From Enterovibrio qingdaonensis (GTDB lineage: Bacteria; Pseudomonadota; Gammaproteobacteria; Enterobacterales; Vibrionaceae): 64,000 bases of DNA. Where the stretch lies: assembly GCF_028683135.1 (NCBI RefSeq), contig NZ_JAJUBB010000008.1, positions 124,001 to 188,000 on the forward strand, written 5' to 3'. Below are positions 54,781-63,510 of this stretch, piece by piece; position 1 is the first letter of the stretch, and each line of letters begins with the position of its first letter. The notes under the pieces were generated by a model, which saw only the letters and a list, made by a program, of their open reading frames with translations, was not told the DNA's origin and made no database searches. The translations under genes were made by a program, and so were the position numbers.

Positions 54781-56232
54781 TTAACAGCCTGGTCCACAAT
54801 CCAGACAGTGTTTAATCATTTCAGGACCGAGGTGCAGTTTTGCATTCAGGTCACGCAGTGCCGTGCGGACACCTTCTTCGATAACCGGATGGTAGAACGG
54901 CATGTCCAGCATCTGTGAAATCGTCATCTGGTTTTGGTGTGCCCAAGCCAGCAGGTGCGCCAAGTGCTCAGCGTTTGGCCCCATCATTTCTGCGCCAAGG
55001 AAGCGGCCAGTGCCTTGCTCGCCATAGACGTGCAGAACACCTTTATTACGCAACATCACACGTGAGCGGCCTTGGTTTTCAAAAGACACCATGCCCGTTT
55101 CGAAACAGCCACAGGTGCCTAGGCGTGCGGTAATTTCTTTGTAGGTTTCACCGACCATCGCGATTTGTGGATCGGAGAACACGGCAGAAATCTTGCTGCG
55201 GCGAAGGCCTGCGCGGATATCTGGGAAACGACCTGCGTTATCACCTGCAATGCGACCTTGGTCCGCGGCCTCATGAAGAAGCGGGATTTGGTTGCTTGCG
55301 TCACCCGCGATAAAGATCGACGCGACAGACGTTTGCATGGTGTACGGGTCAGCCGTTGGTACGCCGCGGGCATCCAATTCCATACCTGTGTTTTCGATAT
55401 CCAGTTTGTCGACGTTTGGACGACGACCAGTCGCGGCCAGCACATAATCGACTGCGATACGCTGGGTTTCACCTTGCTTGTCGAGGTAGCGGATATGGAC
55501 TTTGTCGCCCTCACGCACCATCTCTTCGACTTTTGCATCCGCGTCCAGATAGAACTCTTCATTAAACGCTTTATCGGCGTAGGCCATGACAGTAGGGTCG
55601 GTGAGTGGGCCAACTTGACCACCAACACCAAACATCTTCACTTTAACGCCTAAGCGATGTAAAGATTGGCCAAGCTCAAGGCCGATAACACCTGGGCCGA
55701 ATACAGCAACAGACTCAGGTAGGTCATCCCACTCGAACACATCATCGTTAATGATTAGTCGGTCACCCAAATCATTCCAAGGTGCTGGCCATGTAGGACG
55801 AGAACCGGTTGCGATAACAATGCGCTTTGCTTCAATACGAGTATGGTCATCAACCATCAGCGTGTTGTCATCAAGGAATTTTGCGTAGCCTGACACTTTG
55901 TCTTCTGCAGGAATTTCTTCAACGCCTTCAAGAACAAAACCAACGAAACGGTCACGTTCGCGTTTTACGCGGTCCATGACTTCACGACCGTTGATCTTGA
56001 TGTCGCCTTGAGGGTAAACACCAAAGCCTGGTGCTTTCTCAATGTGGTGGACAGCTTCTGCTGCAGCAATCAATAGCTTTGATGGCATACAACCAACGCG
56101 TGCACAGGTTGTACCGTATGGGCCGCCTTCGACAATCACGACATTGTCTGCGTGAGCTTTTGCGGCACGATAGGCACCCAGACCTGCTGTACCACCACCG
56201 ATTACGGCTACATCAACGTTCAAGGTTTTCAT
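54781..56232 (-). CDS. Dihydrolipoamide dehydrogenase-like flavoprotein disulfide reductase
   Basis: 483 aa from ATG 56230-56232 (MKTLNVDVAVIGGGTAG) with GGAG upstream. FAD motif IGGGTAGLGA (11-20), redox-active disulfide C43/C48 (TCARVGCMPSK), NAD(P) fold GPGVIGLELGQSL, and the C-terminal interface HPVIEEG with the catalytic His-Glu pair. It matches the Lpd-like subfamily with CARVGC, not the pyruvate-dehydrogenase Lpd, and no 2-oxoacid dehydrogenase genes are adjacent. The C terminus adds cysteines C476, C479 and C483 (HCLDCGPGC). It lies just downstream of the peroxiredoxin gene on the same strand, suggesting a redox-defence role (inference). Confidence 0.88.
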   Translation of the reverse strand: MKTLNVDVAVIGGGTAGLGAYRAAKAHADNVVIVEGGPYGTTCARVGCMPSKLLIAAAEAVHHIEKAPGFGVYPQGDIKINGREVMDRVKRERDRFVGFVLEGVEEIPAEDKVSGYAKFLDDNTLMVDDHTRIEAKRIVIATGSRPTWPAPWNDLGDRLIINDDVFEWDDLPESVAVFGPGVIGLELGQSLHRLGVKVKMFGVGGQVGPLTDPTVMAYADKAFNEEFYLDADAKVEEMVREGDKVHIRYLDKQGETQRIAVDYVLAATGRRPNVDKLDIENTGMELDARGVPTADPYTMQTSVASIFIAGDASNQIPLLHEAADQGRIAGDNAGRFPDIRAGLRRSKISAVFSDPQIAMVGETYKEITARLGTCGCFETGMVSFENQGRSRVMLRNKGVLHVYGEQGTGRFLGAEMMGPNAEHLAHLLAWAHQNQMTISQMLDMPFYHPVIEEGVRTALRDLNAKLHLGPEMIKHCLDCGPGC

Positions 56233-56309
56233 TGTTCTTCTCCAGATAAATCTCATTCCAGAAGGCGCGAAAAAGCGAAGCGAAATAAAGTGAAACGGTT
56301 TAAATGATT

Positions 56310-56329
56310 AGGGCAGCTTGCGCTGCCCT
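56310..56329 (-). terminator. Hairpin after the peroxiredoxin-glutaredoxin gene
   Basis: AGGGCAGC TTGC GCTGCCCT, 8-bp stem 9 bp past the stop. The minus strand has no long T-run, so readthrough to the flavoprotein gene is possible. Confidence 0.6.
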
Positions 56330-56337
56330 ATTGATGA

Positions 56338-57069
56338 TTATGCGAAGTAAGCTTCTAGCTCGTCGCTGCCACCAATGTGCTTACCGCCGATGAACACTTG
56401 AGGTACTGTTGCACGACCGCTTACAGCGCGCAGGCTAACAGTGGTTGCATCTTGGCCAAGTACAATCTCTTCAAACTGTAGCTTGTTGTCGATCAGCGTT
56501 TGTTTCGCTTTCGCACAGAACGGACAACCTGGTTTGCTGAATACCGTAATTGATTCTTGCAGTTTGTGCTCTGGTGCTACGTAAGCCAGCATGGTGTCTG
56601 CATCAGAAACTTTGAACGGGTCGCCCGGCTCGTTTGGCTCGATGAACATTTTCTCTACCACGCCGTCTTTCACCAGCATGCTGTAACGCCATGAACGTTC
56701 GCCGAAGCCCAAGTCATCTTTCGCTACTGCCATACCCATGCCACGAGTGAACTCTGCGTTACCGTCTGGGATGAAGGTGATGTTTTCAGCTTCTTGGTCG
56801 GCTTTCCACGCGTTCATTACGAAGGTGTCGTTTACCGATACACACAGAATGTCGTCAACGCCGTGCTCTTTAAATACTGAATGCAGTTCGTTGTAACGTG
56901 GCAGGTGCGTTGAGGAACACGTTGGTGTAAATGCACCTGGCAAGCTGAATACGACGACTGTTTTACCAGCAAATAGCTCATCTGTGGTCACGTTAACCCA
57001 TGCATCACCCTGACGTGTTGGGAATGTAACGCTTGGTACTTTTTGACCTTCTTTAGTAATAAATTCCAT
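56338..57069 (-). CDS. Hybrid peroxiredoxin-glutaredoxin
   Basis: 243 aa fusion. Residues 1-about 160 are a Prx5-type peroxiredoxin with peroxidatic C51 in [12 protein letters not shown]; residues about 170-243 are a glutaredoxin with CPFC (C182/C185) in [10 protein letters not shown] and the GSH-binding TVPQVF. Such hybrids (Haemophilus PGdx) reduce peroxides with glutathione directly. It is divergent from oxyR, which probably activates it. Ends before a weak hairpin, followed by the Lpd-like gene. Confidence 0.94.
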   Translation of the reverse strand: MEFITKEGQKVPSVTFPTRQGDAWVNVTTDELFAGKTVVVFSLPGAFTPTCSSTHLPRYNELHSVFKEHGVDDILCVSVNDTFVMNAWKADQEAENITFIPDGNAEFTRGMGMAVAKDDLGFGERSWRYSMLVKDGVVEKMFIEPNEPGDPFKVSDADTMLAYVAPEHKLQESITVFSKPGCPFCAKAKQTLIDNKLQFEEIVLGQDATTVSLRAVSGRATVPQVFIGGKHIGGSDELEAYFA

Positions 57070-57166
57070 GGTAATACCCCTTAAATGATTTCTTTGTTTT
57101 CAGTTCTTTAATCCGGCGTTCCCGGTTGATGTGTGTATATTAGTGCCATTCGGGTGGATAGATCTA

Positions 57167-57203
57167 ATTGATTGGGTTTATCATTTCGATAAGCAAAACC
57201 TAT
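57167..57203. promoter_or_regulatory. OxyR binding site between prx-grx and oxyR
   Basis: ATTG-N7-TTAT-N7-ATAA-N7-CTAT in register with the OxyR pattern ATAG-N7-CTAT-N7-ATAG-N7-CTAT, 13 of 16 defined bases. It ends 14 bp before the oxyR start. Confidence 0.75.
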
Positions 57204-57217
57204 CGAAGGGGTATAGT

Positions 57218-58123
57218 GTGAACATTCGTGATCTTGAGTATCTGGTTGCCCTCTCTGAGCACCAGCACTTTCGTAAAGCCGCAGAGGCCTGTTTTGTAAG
57301 CCAGCCAACGCTGAGTGGACAAATCCGTAAGCTGGAAGACGAGTTGGGCGTGGTGTTGCTGGAGCGTACAAGTCGCAAAGTACTATTCACGGATGCAGGG
57401 ATGCAGCTTGTCAGGCAGGCGCAGAAAATCTTAATGGAAGTAAAAGTGCTGGAAGAAATGGCAAGCCAGCAAGGCGAAGAAATGTCAGGTCCTTTGCACG
57501 TCGGCTTTATTCCGACTGTTGGGCCATACTTGCTGCCCCACATAGTGCCGGCCATCAAAGAAGCGTTCCCAGAGCTTGAGCTGTTCTTGCATGAAGCGCA
57601 GACGCACCAACTGGTACAACAGTTGGAAGAGGGTAAGCTTGATTGCATGATTCTGGCGACGGTGAAAGAGACGGAGCATTTTATCGAAATGCCGCTCTAC
57701 TACGAGCCGATGATCCTCGCCGTTCCAGAAAATCATCGTTGGTCCAAAGAGAAAGAAGTGTCAATGGACTCGCTTCAAGGTGAAACGTTATTAATGCTCG
57801 CGGACGGTCACTGTCTTCGCGATCAAGCCATGGGGTTCTGCTTCGCTGCTGGTGCCAATGAAGACTCTCGCTTTCGTGCAACCAGTTTAGAAACGCTGCG
57901 CAATATGGTGGCGGCAGAAACCGGAATCACCTTGCTGCCTAAACTCTCGGTGCCGAAAAGTATGCATCGAGATGGTGTGGTGTATATCAAAGCGGTTGAT
58001 CCAGAGCCCCAAAGACTCATCACATTGGATTACCGACCAGGTTCGCCATTGCGTGCACGCTATGAGAAGCTGGCTGGGGTAATCGCTACGGCGATGAAAG
58101 CGACCTGTAACGCAGTGGAGTAA
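57218..58123 (+). CDS. oxyR: Peroxide-sensing regulator OxyR
   Basis: LysR-family activator of peroxide defence. 301 aa (E. coli 305). The N terminus NIRDLEYLVALSEHQHFRKAA matches E. coli OxyR closely; its first codon is a GTG at 57218-57220, with GGGGT upstream. The ATG at 57131 would add 29 unrelated residues that overlap the operator. The redox cysteines are both present in DGHCLRDQAMGFCF (equivalent to C199 and C208). Convergent with mrcA. Confidence 0.96.
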   Translation: MNIRDLEYLVALSEHQHFRKAAEACFVSQPTLSGQIRKLEDELGVVLLERTSRKVLFTDAGMQLVRQAQKILMEVKVLEEMASQQGEEMSGPLHVGFIPTVGPYLLPHIVPAIKEAFPELELFLHEAQTHQLVQQLEEGKLDCMILATVKETEHFIEMPLYYEPMILAVPENHRWSKEKEVSMDSLQGETLLMLADGHCLRDQAMGFCFAAGANEDSRFRATSLETLRNMVAAETGITLLPKLSVPKSMHRDGVVYIKAVDPEPQRLITLDYRPGSPLRARYEKLAGVIATAMKATCNAVE

Positions 58124-58150
58124 TTGACGAATACTGCGTTCAGCGGCAAT

Positions 58151-58178
58151 AAAAAAGGCACCTTACGGTGCCTTTTTT
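58151..58178. terminator. Bidirectional terminator between oxyR and mrcA
   Basis: AAAAAAGGCACC TTAC GGTGCCTTTTTT, perfect 12-bp stem. Confidence 0.92.
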
Positions 58179-58211
58179 GTCTCAATGCGTTTTTGACTCA
58201 ATGATTGAGGG

Positions 58212-60734
58212 TTAAAACAGCTCTTCACCTTCTGATTCATAGATGTTGCCGCCGCTTGCTGCGGCCGAGGAAACATAATCAGTCGGCTCTGTGCCTTTTT
58301 TGAAGTACTCAAACATTGAGCTGCCATCAGACTTACGGGTCAATAGACCTGTCTCGCGGTCAATGCGCACTTTCACGATATCTGATGGGATGACTTTGCT
58401 CTGAACTGGCACGTCAACCAAGGCGTCAGACATAAAGTCGATCCACGCAGGTTGTGCTGTTTTTGCCCCTGCTTCCGCACCAGAGATCTGGTCTTTGTCG
58501 AGGTTAGCGTTACGTGCTGTTCTGCCAAGTTCACGCGCGTGATCGTCAAAACCAACCCAAACGGTTGCAACGAGACCTGGTGCAAAGCCGGTGTACCATG
58601 CATCTTTTGAATCGTTGGTAGTACCGGTTTTACCACCGATATCGCGACGTTTCAGTTTCTGAGCGCGCCAGCCTGTGCCGTTCCAACCTGTGCCTTGGCG
58701 CCAATCACCGCCACCCCAGATATTCGCTTCCAGCATTTCGCGAACCAAGAAGGCATTCTGCTCAGTGATCACATGCGGTGCGAAGTTCTTGGCAGGTGCG
58801 TTTTCCATGTCAGCAGTGTTGTCTAGCAGACTTACTTCTTCTTGCATGTTGCTTGAATCAAGCTTGTCTGTATCCGAGGTGCCTTCGCAGTTATCACGAC
58901 AAATTGTCTGTGGGTTGGCGACGAAAACTTCTTTGCCAAATGGATCTTCTACTTTGCTAATGTAGTAAGGCGCAAGGTAGTAACCACCATTTGCAAAGAC
59001 GCTGAACCCTTGAGCCACTTCCATTGGGGTCAAGCTACCTGCTCCCAATGCCAATGTTTCAGAGCGAGGCAGGTCGTCGTGTTTGAAGCCAAAGCGGGTG
59101 AGGAAGTCGATAGTCTCATCCAGACCTACTCGGCGAAGAACTCGAACGGCCATGACGTTTTTAGATTGCGCTAAACCAATACGCGCGCGCGTTGGACCGT
59201 CATAAGTTGGTGGTGAGTTCTTTGGACGCCACGCAGTCCCTTGGCTCGAATCCCACTTATTGATCGGGGCATCGTTAATGAGTGTCGCCAGTGTCATGCC
59301 TTGTTCAAGGGCGGCCGAGTAAATAAACGGTTTGATCCCAGAACCGACCTGACGGACAGATTGCGTCGCGCGGTTAAACTTGCTGTGGACGAAGTTAAAA
59401 CCACCTACCAGTGCTTTCACTGCTCCGTTTTCAGGTGACATCGCCACCATGGCAGTATTGGCATCCGGCACTTGGCTCAGGTGCCAAACATCATTCACCT
59501 TGCGCACCCAAATTTGCTCACCTACAGCCAGAATGTCTGCGGCTTGTTTTGGTGCCGTGCCTTGACGCGTATCTGTTTTGTAACGACGCGCCCATTTCAT
59601 ACTATCCCAAGGCAGGCTTGCTACAACCCCATCTTGCAGTTCAACGTCAGCCGTTTGGCCTTTGACCTTGACGACAACAGCAGGTTCAAGCTCACCATAA
59701 GTTGGCTGCTTTTTGAGGTGTTTTTGGATTTGTTCAGCGTCCCAAGGGGCTGCACCGTCTTTCCAAAGAGTCGCTACTGCACCGCGGTAGCCATGACGTT
59801 CGTCGTAAGATAACAGGTTGTTTACGGCAGCGGTTTGAGCGGCTTTTTGCAAGCGTGAGTCTACCGTGGTGTAGATTTTCATGCCTGACTCGTAAACGCC
59901 TTCACCATAGTGTTCTACTGCCCAAGCGCGAGCAAGCTCGGCCACATACGGGGCATTAAGCTCGATTTCAGCACCGTGGTAGCGTGAAACAATGGTTTCT
60001 GCTTTCGCTTGTTCATACTCAGAACGCGTGATGTAGCCTTCATCCAGCATACGCTTTAGAACAACGTTACGGCGGTGCGTAGCGCGTTCAACCGAGTAGA
60101 TGGGATTCATGGTTGAAGGGGCTTTTGGCATGCCTGCCAGCGTAGCGAGCTCGCTCAGCGTCAGATCTTTTAGGTCTTTGCCAAAATACACGCGCGCGGC
60201 GGCACCAAAACCATACGAGCGGTAACCCAAGAAAATCTTGTTAACGTAAAGCTCCATGATTTCTTGTTTGGTCAGCAGTTGCTCAATGTGGATGGCGATA
60301 AAAATCTCTTTGATTTTACGCATGATCTTCTTCTCGTTTGAGAGGAAGAAATTACGTGCTAACTGCTGCGTGATGGTACTCGCACCTTGCTTCGCTGAGC
60401 CGGATAAGGCCACGACAATTGCTGCACGTGTAATACCAATCGGGTCAATACCCGGGTGGTCATAAAAACGGCTGTCTTCGGTCGCAATCAGCGCGTCAAT
60501 GAGATCTTGTGGGATTTCATTGTAGGTGACTGGGATTCGGCGTTTTTCACCAAACTGGGAAATCAGCTTCCCATCGGCACTATAAACCTGCATCGGTGTT
60601 TGCAGTTTGACGTCTTTAAGAGTGGCAACATCTGGCAGTTCTGGCTTCAGGTAAACATAGAAACCAAAAATTGTACCCACTCCAATAAATATGCAAACAA
60701 TTGCAAGAATAAGCAGTCGCTTAATGAACTTCAC
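58212..60734 (-). CDS. mrcA: Bifunctional penicillin-binding protein 1A
   Basis: 840 aa (E. coli 850) class A PBP that polymerises and cross-links peptidoglycan. One N-terminal membrane anchor (about 7-28). Glycosyltransferase domain with catalytic Glu in ALIATEDSRFYDHPG (about 85) and KQGASTITQQLARNFF. OB-like insert, then the transpeptidase with SxxK in VGSGIKPFIYSAALE, the SxN equivalent in AQSKNVMAVRVLR, and KTG in GGKTGTTNDSKDAW. Divergent from pilM, as in many gammaproteobacteria. Confidence 0.96.
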   Translation of the reverse strand: MKFIKRLLILAIVCIFIGVGTIFGFYVYLKPELPDVATLKDVKLQTPMQVYSADGKLISQFGEKRRIPVTYNEIPQDLIDALIATEDSRFYDHPGIDPIGITRAAIVVALSGSAKQGASTITQQLARNFFLSNEKKIMRKIKEIFIAIHIEQLLTKQEIMELYVNKIFLGYRSYGFGAAARVYFGKDLKDLTLSELATLAGMPKAPSTMNPIYSVERATHRRNVVLKRMLDEGYITRSEYEQAKAETIVSRYHGAEIELNAPYVAELARAWAVEHYGEGVYESGMKIYTTVDSRLQKAAQTAAVNNLLSYDERHGYRGAVATLWKDGAAPWDAEQIQKHLKKQPTYGELEPAVVVKVKGQTADVELQDGVVASLPWDSMKWARRYKTDTRQGTAPKQAADILAVGEQIWVRKVNDVWHLSQVPDANTAMVAMSPENGAVKALVGGFNFVHSKFNRATQSVRQVGSGIKPFIYSAALEQGMTLATLINDAPINKWDSSQGTAWRPKNSPPTYDGPTRARIGLAQSKNVMAVRVLRRVGLDETIDFLTRFGFKHDDLPRSETLALGAGSLTPMEVAQGFSVFANGGYYLAPYYISKVEDPFGKEVFVANPQTICRDNCEGTSDTDKLDSSNMQEEVSLLDNTADMENAPAKNFAPHVITEQNAFLVREMLEANIWGGGDWRQGTGWNGTGWRAQKLKRRDIGGKTGTTNDSKDAWYTGFAPGLVATVWVGFDDHARELGRTARNANLDKDQISGAEAGAKTAQPAWIDFMSDALVDVPVQSKVIPSDIVKVRIDRETGLLTRKSDGSSMFEYFKKGTEPTDYVSSAAASGGNIYESEGEELF

Positions 60735-60880
60735 TTGATATTTCCTGTAACGTTTTTAGTCGCACTGTAGGGAGACTCAATGTCCGTAGTATAAAGAGAA
60801 CTGAATAAAAAATAACGAATCAGCCGCCAGAACTTTAAAAAAGTTACTGAATGCTGACATTTAGCGGGACGGACCTGTAA

Positions 60881-61819
60881 ATGTTTCGAGGCAAATGGGC
60901 CATAGGGCTCGATATTGGTAATCATTCAGTTCGCGCAGCTCTGTTGGAAAGTCGAAGCAGCGGTATTGTCGTCCGAGATTTGTGTTCAGTTAGGCTAGAA
61001 CACGCATCCCTAGGCGAAGCACTTAAGAGCTTGCGAAAAAAATTCTCTGTCAGCAAAGCATCACTGCGATTTGCGACGAAATCACAAGTAATGGGTATTG
61101 CCCAAAGTTCGGTAGCCATCAAGCGCCTTCCAGCTAGTCAGAATGTGTCTGAGCAAGAGCAATACATGCAGATCGGATTGCAGCTCTCAGAAAGTCTAGG
61201 GTTGGCGATGGACGACTTGCTGTATGACTATCGAAACTTACCGTCAGGTGAAGGTATCGAAGTGTTTGCCTGCCGTAAATCTGTCCTAGAGCCAACGTTT
61301 GATGCTTTGGCAGCATCAGGCTTTCGACTCTCAGTTGTCGAGTTAGAGTCACATGCCTTGCTGCGCCTCTATGGTCGGCAGCAAGGAACGCTGTCCTCCT
61401 TCAACCATGCGCTTATGGCAGATATTAATACTGAGCGATTACAGCTGTGTTTCGGCGTGAATGAGAAAGAGCCCATCATGCGAGACCTGCCCCTGCCGAT
61501 TTCAATTGGTTTAAACGGTGATGGCGGTGAGAAAGCCTATTTCACCGAGCAAATCGCCGACACTATTCGCCGTCAATGCCAACTTGTCCGAACCCAGTTT
61601 GCAGAAGACCAAGTGACGACACTATGGCTGTCAGGAGAAGGTAATAGCTTGATCGATAAAGAACAGTTAGAAGGCCTTTTGGGTTGGGATGTACAGATGC
61701 TCAATCCGATTAAAGATCTGATCTGCCAAAACAGTGTGATTAGTAAAATGCAAGAGCCAGCAAGCTATTGGTCGACTGCCGTGGGGCTAGCACTGCGAGG
61801 GATGGACGATGAGAAGTAA
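60881..61819 (+). CDS. pilM: Type IVa pilus inner-membrane platform protein PilM
   Basis: 312 aa cytoplasmic actin-like protein, which binds the PilN N terminus and links the pilus alignment complex to the motor. The FtsA-like start WAIGLDIGNHSVRAALLE (phosphate-1 loop) and ADINTERLQLCFGV are visible. First of five genes; overlaps pilN by 11 bp. In vibrios this cluster also serves the MSHA or chitin-regulated pilus. Confidence 0.92.
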   Translation: MFRGKWAIGLDIGNHSVRAALLESRSSGIVVRDLCSVRLEHASLGEALKSLRKKFSVSKASLRFATKSQVMGIAQSSVAIKRLPASQNVSEQEQYMQIGLQLSESLGLAMDDLLYDYRNLPSGEGIEVFACRKSVLEPTFDALAASGFRLSVVELESHALLRLYGRQQGTLSSFNHALMADINTERLQLCFGVNEKEPIMRDLPLPISIGLNGDGGEKAYFTEQIADTIRRQCQLVRTQFAEDQVTTLWLSGEGNSLIDKEQLEGLLGWDVQMLNPIKDLICQNSVISKMQEPASYWSTAVGLALRGMDDEK

Positions 61820-62402
61820 CATCAACCTCCTGCCATGGAGAGAAAACAATCGTCTTGAAAGGCGACGCCAGTTCTACCTCGAGGGCTCGATTGTCGCGCT
61901 GTTGGTGATCGGCTTCTTAGGTATCGCCTTTTTCAATGGGCAGCGTCTTCTTTCTGCGCAAGAAGCGCGAAATGCGCGTTTAGATACTGAGATTCAAATC
62001 CTTGACCAGAAACTTGCAGAATTTTCAGAGAAAAAACTGGCCAGGGATGCCCTTGAAAAACGATTGAACTTGGTCAATAGCCTCCAGACGCAGCGAAACA
62101 ACACCACAATGTTGTTCAACCTGCTGCCGGAAGTGACGCCGGATGGTGTCGTGCTGGACAGCGTTTCACTTAAAGCAGGAAAAGTGAATGTTAAAGGCAG
62201 GAGCCGCTCTAACGCGCAACTGGCTTCCTTACTTGCCTTATTAGAATCGAAACCCGGCGCAACGGATGTTCAGATCCACTCCATCATTAATAACGATAAC
62301 AGACAGCAAGAAGACGGCGCGGTAAACAGCTTTATGTTGACCTTTGCGTTGACGGAGTTTGTCTCTCCTGAACTGTCCGAAGAGGTGAAAAATGGAAGCT
62401 GA
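61809..62402 (+). CDS. pilN: Type IVa pilus assembly protein PilN
   Basis: 197 aa. The N-terminal INLLPWRE motif (residues 5-12) is the PilM-binding peptide that defines the family. One membrane helix (about 27-46) and a periplasmic domain with coiled coil (LDQKLAEFSEKKLARDALEKR). Overlaps pilM by 11 bp and pilO by 11 bp. Confidence 0.93.
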   Translation: MRSNINLLPWRENNRLERRRQFYLEGSIVALLVIGFLGIAFFNGQRLLSAQEARNARLDTEIQILDQKLAEFSEKKLARDALEKRLNLVNSLQTQRNNTTMLFNLLPEVTPDGVVLDSVSLKAGKVNVKGRSRSNAQLASLLALLESKPGATDVQIHSIINNDNRQQEDGAVNSFMLTFALTEFVSPELSEEVKNGS

Positions 62403-62985
62403 TTGGAGAGATTGGGAACTCGACGAAATACCTGAATGGTCAGCCACTGCACGAAGAGTGGTTCTCACTATTACCGGTCTTATTGTTCTGGTTGCAGGAT
62501 TGTTTTTCGTGGTTGCTCCAAGTTACGACCAAATTACGCAAGCCGAACAACAAGAAATGTTATTGAAAAACTCGTTTCGGTTTAAAGCGCAAAAAGTGGC
62601 GGCATTACCGGATGTTGATGAGCAGGTAGAGGCGTTGAATCGTTTCTATATCAGCTTGACCCGTCAACTGCCTCAGGATGAGGAGCTCGCCCAACTTCTG
62701 GCAGGGATAAACGACATTGGCCAACAGTATGGCTTGTCGTTTGAACGGCTTGATTGGGGGTACAGAGAGCAGGTTGGTTGGTTATACAAAGTGCCTCTGG
62801 ATATTGTTGTGACAGGGAATTACCAAGGGATCGGCCAGTTTTCTGAAGCCATGGCTAGGTTGCCTCGAATCGTTGCGTTGCAAGATTTCAACTTAAAGCG
62901 AGAAGGTGATCAGGGTGAGATACTGAATTTTTCAGTGGCAGCACATACCTACCGTTACGTAGACCGTTATATGGAGGGGCAATGA
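62392..62985 (+). CDS. pilO: Type IVa pilus assembly protein PilO
   Basis: 197 aa. Cytoplasmic N terminus, one transmembrane helix (about 25-45, VLTITGLIVLVAGLFFVVAPS), then a periplasmic ferredoxin-like domain preceded by coiled coil. The YRYVD C-terminal strand is typical. Forms a heterodimer with PilN. Overlaps pilP by 4 bp (ATGA). Confidence 0.93.
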   Translation: MEADWRDWELDEIPEWSATARRVVLTITGLIVLVAGLFFVVAPSYDQITQAEQQEMLLKNSFRFKAQKVAALPDVDEQVEALNRFYISLTRQLPQDEELAQLLAGINDIGQQYGLSFERLDWGYREQVGWLYKVPLDIVVTGNYQGIGQFSEAMARLPRIVALQDFNLKREGDQGEILNFSVAAHTYRYVDRYMEGQ

Positions 62986-63500
62986 GAGTACCAATAATCA
63001 GTCTTGTATTGGTTTTTGCCGCAGGGTGTTCTGACAGTGGCAATAATCAGGATCTTGAGGGTTTCATTACCAAAACCTATGCCGTCGCAGAAGTGACATC
63101 AACTCCGCTTCCTCCAGCACCGAAGTTTGAACCGCTTGTGTTCGCGCCAACGGTGACGACTGACCCCTTTGTCATGCCCATTGCTCAGGAAGAAGATGAA
63201 TATGCTCGCGTGGACTGCTGGCAACCTCAAAACTTACCTGCAAAAGACGCGTTAGAAGGGTTTGAGTTGTCGGCACTGCAGTTCAAAGGTGTCATTGGTA
63301 CGCCAGGAAGTTACTGGGCGCTGGTGCAGTCACCAGATGCCACTATTCATAGAATTGGACCCGGACGCATGCTTGGAAATAACCGAGGTCGGGTTGAAAG
63401 TATTAGTCAGCACACGTTATCGCTGACTGAGCATTTGCCCGACGGGTTAGGATGCTGGACAAAGCGTAACGTTAAAGTGGCGATGGTTAATAAGGATTAA
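62982..63500 (+). CDS. pilP: Type IVa pilus lipoprotein PilP
   Basis: 172 aa. Lipoprotein signal with lipobox VFAAGC (C16), so it is anchored by lipid in the inner membrane. The HR domain (about 88-172) has the family pattern LSALQFKGVIGTPGSYWALV ... VESISQHTLSLTEHLPDGLGCW. It connects PilNO to the PilQ secretin. Confidence 0.93.
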   Translation: MRVPIISLVLVFAAGCSDSGNNQDLEGFITKTYAVAEVTSTPLPPAPKFEPLVFAPTVTTDPFVMPIAQEEDEYARVDCWQPQNLPAKDALEGFELSALQFKGVIGTPGSYWALVQSPDATIHRIGPGRMLGNNRGRVESISQHTLSLTEHLPDGLGCWTKRNVKVAMVNKD

Positions 63501-63510
63501 AGAGGTTCGA

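Noticed and set aside
57131-57217. N-terminal extension of OxyR from ATG 57131
   Set aside because: The 29 extra residues are unlike OxyR and overlap the OxyR operator; the GTG at 57218 aligns with the known N terminus and has an SD.
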